Positions 59,602 through 64,000 of a DNA stretch of 64,000 bases are shown here, one piece after another; the stretch's first letter is position 1, and each line of letters starts with the position of its first letter. The notes beneath the pieces are model-generated. The model saw only the letters and a list, made by a program, of their open reading frames with translations. It was not told the origin of the DNA and did not search any database. Origin of the DNA: Cyathus striatus (Eukaryota; Basidiomycota; Agaricomycetes; Agaricales; Nidulariaceae). The position numbers were made by a program, and so were the translations under genes. The stretch spans positions 3,038,001 to 3,102,000 of the forward strand of contig JAOVFP010000002.1 in the NCBI GenBank assembly GCA_025738555.1, given 5' to 3'.

Positions 59602-61885
59602 CTAATCAAATTTGAGGGGTTCAACCCTCCGTGGAGAAGGTAGAGCAGGTGTTTGCGAGCCACTGCCGCGCTTCGAAGGCGTGGACGGCAAACGCGGTGT
59701 GCTGCGACTAGACGAAGACATGGACCTTCCACCCACCACGCTCTTGGCAAGTGCAGGAGGAGGTAAGCCAACGAGACGACCGACTGTATACGGTAGCTCG
59801 TAACCAGCGCGTGAGACATAAGCAATGTAACGTGCAAGCTCTAGATGAAGAGTAGGATAGTAGGTCGTTGACGCTTTACGTGAAATCTGCCCAAGGAGTT
59901 TAGTTACAAGGTAAAAATTATCGTGCGGTAAAAATATACCAAAAGTATCCGTTCCAGACCGGAGAGGAAGAGATCCGAATGGAAGCGATAGGCTGAATCT
60001 TCATGGTCCCTAGGATGACCAAGGCCCGCAACACATTTCGACATGCTATTAAGAAGCCTCAAATGTGTGGTCTGCATATTTCTTCAGAAATCTGAAAAGA
60101 TTCATCGCACAACGCACTTACGAAGTAACCCATGGCCTCAAACTCGACGCCTCCGGTCATACCTCCTGGAGCACGCGGCTTTTCTACTTTTGTTTCATCA
60201 GTTTCGGATAAGATCCATATTGTGTTGTTGGGATGGCAAAACACCCAGAAATAATCCCTGCATACGTCAGATAGTTCTTGTAGATATGTTTTGTATATCC
60301 TCGGACGATGAAGAGATTCAATAAAAGCATGAGGTGAGACAGGAATTGAGGGAGACTCTGACGGCGGAGGTGCAGGAGTTAGTAAAAGAGCACGTATGAG
60401 GGAATAAAAGTTCTTGTGTGGAGCAGGAAGTGTAACTAGGTTGGAACCGCTGACAGATGCTTCATTCTCCCATGCTTCGCGCCGAGGGCGAGATCGACCA
60501 GAAACATAGTTGCTTCCTGAAGAAGGCAGTGCTGAAGGTGGGTAAAGTTCAAAAAGAATAAGCAAAAGCTCCACTATGAGTTGACGGGTGGCGACGTCTC
60601 CGGGCTTTTTGTCAGAATAAAGGAGTTTCACCAATTGTACGAAAGGTGTTGGGCATGAGCTACGAAGAGCAAAGCAGCCAATCGCTGAGGTGGACAGAGC
60701 TTTGAAGCACCGCAGAAGTTCGTGAAGAACCTGATCGTCATGCTGTTCTTCTCTGCGGCGTGAAGCAATTAAAAAAAGTTGACTAACGTCATATCTAGCG
60801 GCGGATAACATACCTCCACTCTATTTCGAGTATTTCATTAAGTCTCGTCAACATGGCAGAATATCCTCCCAGCTTAAGGAACTCTTGGGACCATCTTTTC
60901 AACAATTAGTAAAACGTTAATTAGAAGCCGAGATACACCCTTACGTTGCAGATTCGTTCCTTAGTAACAGTCTAAGTTTTTCACGTCTTCAACATCCATT
61001 TCGGTGCTGGAAGTACTAGATAGAATGCTGAAAAACTTGGTTGGTGAAATACTCTTTCCCGGCTCAGATTTATCTCTTCCGAGCTTCCCTGATTGAAGGT
61101 CCATTGTAGAAGATGAAGGTAGATTAACCTGACTACGAGAGAAGAATCTTGGGGCATCGAATGAGAGTCCGCGACTGTGGCTTGTTTTCCTGGGAGAACC
61201 CGAGAGATACGGAGAATTGTGAGAGGATACCCGTGATCCAAAAATGGCGGCAGTGTTTGGAGGCGCGAGAAGGTCATAGTCTGTCGCCAAAGTGGACCCT
61301 TTGGGGGAACTAAGCGACTCAGTACTATATGCTCGTCGGGGCGTTGGAGGAGTCGCCGGTGCGGCAGTCTTTGGACGAATAGCAAGAGTTTGAGAAGACT
61401 TGAGCATAGCAGCTTTTACAGTAGTATCCATGCCGACAAGTTTGGGTCTCAAAGTGGGAGGGATTTGGAGTTCATCCTGTAGAAGATGAGTAAACATGGG
61501 ACAAGAACGGATTGAAGTCACCCACAAGGAGTTTATCAAATTCCTGGTTTGTTTCACTCGGTTTCCGTGGATCATGTCGTTTCTTCTTCTCATTCTGTTG
61601 TGGATGACCTTTGCCTAGCGAAGGAGCTGGTTTAGTCGTCCTACTTACCGTCGCCGACTGGGGTACTCCAGGACAGTTCTCTTTGTCATTAGATACATCA
61701 TTGAGTGTAGTAACCATGGTGAAGTCAGAGGATGGAACCCTCCTTGAAGGCAGAATACTCTTGAACATGTCTAAGTGAATGAGCTCAACGAGTGGGTTCT
61801 GCAGTACAACTGGTGACGGTGTCTCGATGAAAGTTGAACTATCCAAAATTGGCGTCCATGGTTCAAATTGAAACGCGCTGATCAT
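59602..61885 (-). CDS. Formin GTPase-binding-domain-like protein without FH2
   Basis: Six exons: 61885-61526, 61476-60946, 60894-60814, 60752-60122, 60071-59940, 59886-59602 (about 673 aa). The N-terminus is disordered (KKKRHDPRKPSETNQ). The segment EFDKLL-DELQIPPTLRPKL, then LRLLLRN, TWSQEFLKLGGYSAM and EILEIEWREEQHDDQVLHEL, is the armadillo-like Drf_GBD found at the start of diaphanous-type formins. It continues with ELLRCFKALSTSAIGCFAL. No FH1 or FH2 actin-nucleating part follows; the C-terminus is Ser/Pro/Arg-rich and stops. It may bind Rho GTPases as a polarity or septation regulator; that role is inference. Exon 2 needs two added bases (A5 at 60977-60981 and the AGAAC near 60957) to stay in frame. 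An upstream in-frame ATG at 62041 is possible. Confidence 0.75.
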
Positions 61886-62064
61886 GTGATCGCTGCTTTC
61901 CCATCGTCTCAGTCTACAATGAGTTCTCAAGATCTCAGAGCTCAAGTACTCAAGTAAGTACGTGTAATTTGTTTGAATCGGATGGTCAGAGGTACGTACA
62001 ATGCTAATAATGAGAGTTGTACAGCTAACGCTCTTTTCCACGTCAGCGTGTCATACCAGTTGAT
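61886..62064. promoter_or_regulatory. Short divergent promoter
   Basis: 179 nt between the ATGs of the GBD gene (61885, minus) and the gene at 62065 (plus). Two oppositely transcribed genes probably share it. If the GBD gene uses the ATG at 62041, only 23 nt would remain, which argues for the 61885 start. Confidence 0.5.
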
Positions 62065-63250
62065 ATGATTCTTAGTCTGAGATGTTTCAAATCACCTCCC
62101 AAATGTCTGTCCAACCGTTTTGCCGTTATCCTTCCCAACAATGACTTATCCCGTAAACTGTATTCGACGATTTCAACATTCAACCCCGCAAAAGTTACGC
62201 CGGACGATCATCTGGACATCTCCAACATCATCCGACCGAATATTCATATTCCATCTCTTGCACAATCCCCTACTTCCCCAAACCCTGACTTTTATCTTCC
62301 ATATTCTCATTCCATAGGAAGAAAGGGTGTGCCATTCCCACCTGACACTAAAGGATTTCTTGTATTTGAAACTCAGTACCCACGCGAAGCTCCTGAATTG
62401 GGCCGTCTCGTTTTTCGTCTCGTTCCAACGCCGGACCCCTCACTCATTTCCACTGCGCCATTATACTGCAGGCCTACTAATCATGCACCTTGGTCAGTGA
62501 ACTTGTTTAGCATAACTAAAGGAAAGGAAAGCAGATTATTATGGAGCAACTCCTCAAAGATCGTCTCGTCACGCCCTCCTTGTTGGATAGATGTCGCCAG
62601 CTCGGCAGTAAATTTAAGCCTATCGATTCCACGCCAATACTTTGCTCGCTGGAGCAACCATGGTTGTTTGACTTTTCTCATGGATGGCAGAAATTCTATG
62701 TTCTCGGTCATGGAAGAATGGCTCATTGTGCTCTGTCATGGCATTCTAAAGCTGAATATGTGGTGCCTGGGAAACGTGCTATGACAGGTATATATATATA
62801 ATATTTGTACTATTTGAAATACTAAACTAATTCCTGTTTTAATCAGGTAAAGCGTTCGTGGCATTCCATAGCATCAAACACCGCCTCTTTATTCGCATTG
62901 TCAAAGTTTTAGAACCCATTCGCTGTAAGGTCGATGATAATAAGGAAGTTACTCTGGATGGTTATGTCCCAGGAGCTTACATTCCCAACCGCCTGTCATC
63001 ACCAGTGTTTGATCTGAACGCTCCTCTCGCTTTACCCAAAGTCACGAACGTTTTGTACAACCCATATGGAAGACGCAACGCACAAGACCCTACATCAGCC
63101 TGGTTCCGTGACCCTTTCGACTGCGTGGATCGTGGCGTGCAACATCTCAAAGGTCTTCGGTTACTGATAAATCAACCTCTGACAGACAAAGAAAAGTTGA
63201 ACCTCGATCTAACCCTGTCGGAACGTGATCGTTTATGGCAGGAAAATTAG
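62065..63250 (+). CDS. Unknown fungal protein, probably mitochondrial
   Basis: Two exons, 62065-62787 and 62847-63250, about 375 aa once a one-base gap is corrected. The N-terminus (MILSLRCFKSPPKCLSNRF) has Arg/Lys, Ser and Leu without acids for 24 residues, as in mitochondrial presequences. The body has few hallmarks: GFLVFETQYPREAPELGRLVFR, KAFVAFHSIKHRLFIRIVKVLEPIRC and WFRDPFDCVDRGVQHLKGLRLLIN. No known domain is recognised and there is no membrane segment. Between about 62505 and 62535 the frame moves by one; adding one A in AAAGGAAAGGAAAG keeps LVTPSLLDRCRQLG in frame and makes the intron phase correct. The gene is real by length and splicing, but the function is unknown. Confidence 0.65.
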
Positions 63251-64000
63251 GAGCTTAAAGATGGTCCTTGAATCAGGTATGGAAAAATGTTGAGCTGGAT
63301 GCAGCATTAGAGTTTGTCAAATTATGATCACGTCACGAACAAATTTGGAGAATAGCAAGTCCTGCTCTGGAGACAATGTTTTCTGTATATAGATATCTTC
63401 CTAAGTTAGATTATCAGTAGTACATACATACATACTAATAGTTGACTAATGACTATGCCGCTAGATATATTTCTTTGCCTGATATATTTGCTAGCGACTC
63501 CTCCCAAGGAACGTTGTATGTTCATCGCAGAACCGTGGAATCGATAAAAATATAAAAGCTTAATGTAAATGACACATACATCACAGACGTGCCCATATCT
63601 CGAGTAGCTCCGTTCAAGTTCGTAGACGCATAACCAACGCATAACTTACTTTAAATTTATCATTACTAAGCAATATTTCACGCTTGAGTTGGTTAGTCAT
63701 GTGATTTGAAGAATTGATGGGAGACAGACAACTTCACTCGTCGGACTTAATATTAATAACTACTTATTATTCCTCTTACACAGTAATAAGATAGGTAAGC
63801 ATACTACAGTATAGAAGCTCCTGGGCTGAGCTTCCTACAAATTTCTGCCACAGGGAAGTTGTTGGTGAGGTGGAGTCTCGGTGCACAGCTACACATGCTT
63901 CTAAAGCCTCTGAAGTCGTCTGCAACAAGATGCTGGCGTACTCGCATTTCGAGCTTTGCTAATTTTACGCGAGAAACCCATGAGATAGCTCCCCTTCGCC
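63251..64000. other. Spacer to the right edge
   Basis: AT-rich sequence with the 3' UTR of the preceding gene. A 78-codon minus-strand frame (63642-63406) has no support. A further gene may begin beyond the edge. Confidence 0.4.

Overview
The window is nuclear DNA of a mushroom-type basidiomycete (Agaricomycetes). Genes are dense and cut by many short introns of about 45-65 nt with GTRNGT donors. The fatty acid synthase is one fused beta-alpha chain. The remaining genes are ordinary eukaryotic housekeeping genes. No tRNA, rRNA or CRISPR array was recognised. All coordinates come from reading splice sites by eye.

Layout, left to right: 3' end of an RNB-family exoribonuclease (+); PWP1 WD40 protein (+); ERG11/CYP51 sterol 14-alpha-demethylase (+); a small unknown basic protein (+); a second CYP51 on the opposite strand, split by a 6-kb Tad/I-type LINE; DBP5 DEAD-box helicase (+); fused fatty acid synthase (-, 12.8 kb, 19 exons); GTR2/RagC GTPase (-), divergent from VTC4 polyphosphate polymerase (+); a gene-poor 3 kb; two tandem related Zn2Cys6 transcription factors (-); a double PH-domain protein (-), divergent from acyl-CoA-binding protein (+); a gene-poor 5.2 kb; a J-domain chaperone (+); a formin-GBD-like protein (-), divergent from an unknown, possibly mitochondrial protein (+).

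Two observations stand out. First, the LINE sits inside an intron of the second CYP51 gene, in the same orientation as the gene. It is flanked by a perfect 13-bp target-site duplication, and the host splice sites are still intact, so the CYP51 exons lie 6 kb apart. Second, nine places in six genes, including essential ones (FAS twice, DBP5), each need exactly one extra base to restore the family reading frame, and most lie in or next to homopolymer runs. The simplest reading is systematic homopolymer under-calling in the assembly, so the single frameshift in CYP51 copy 2 is not good evidence that the gene is dead.

Functional themes are membrane lipid (two CYP51, FAS, acyl-CoA-binding protein, PH protein) and vacuole/TORC1/phosphate (GTR2 with VTC4, sharing a promoter that holds a CACGTG box). 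Clustering by function is not implied; most neighbours are unrelated housekeeping genes.
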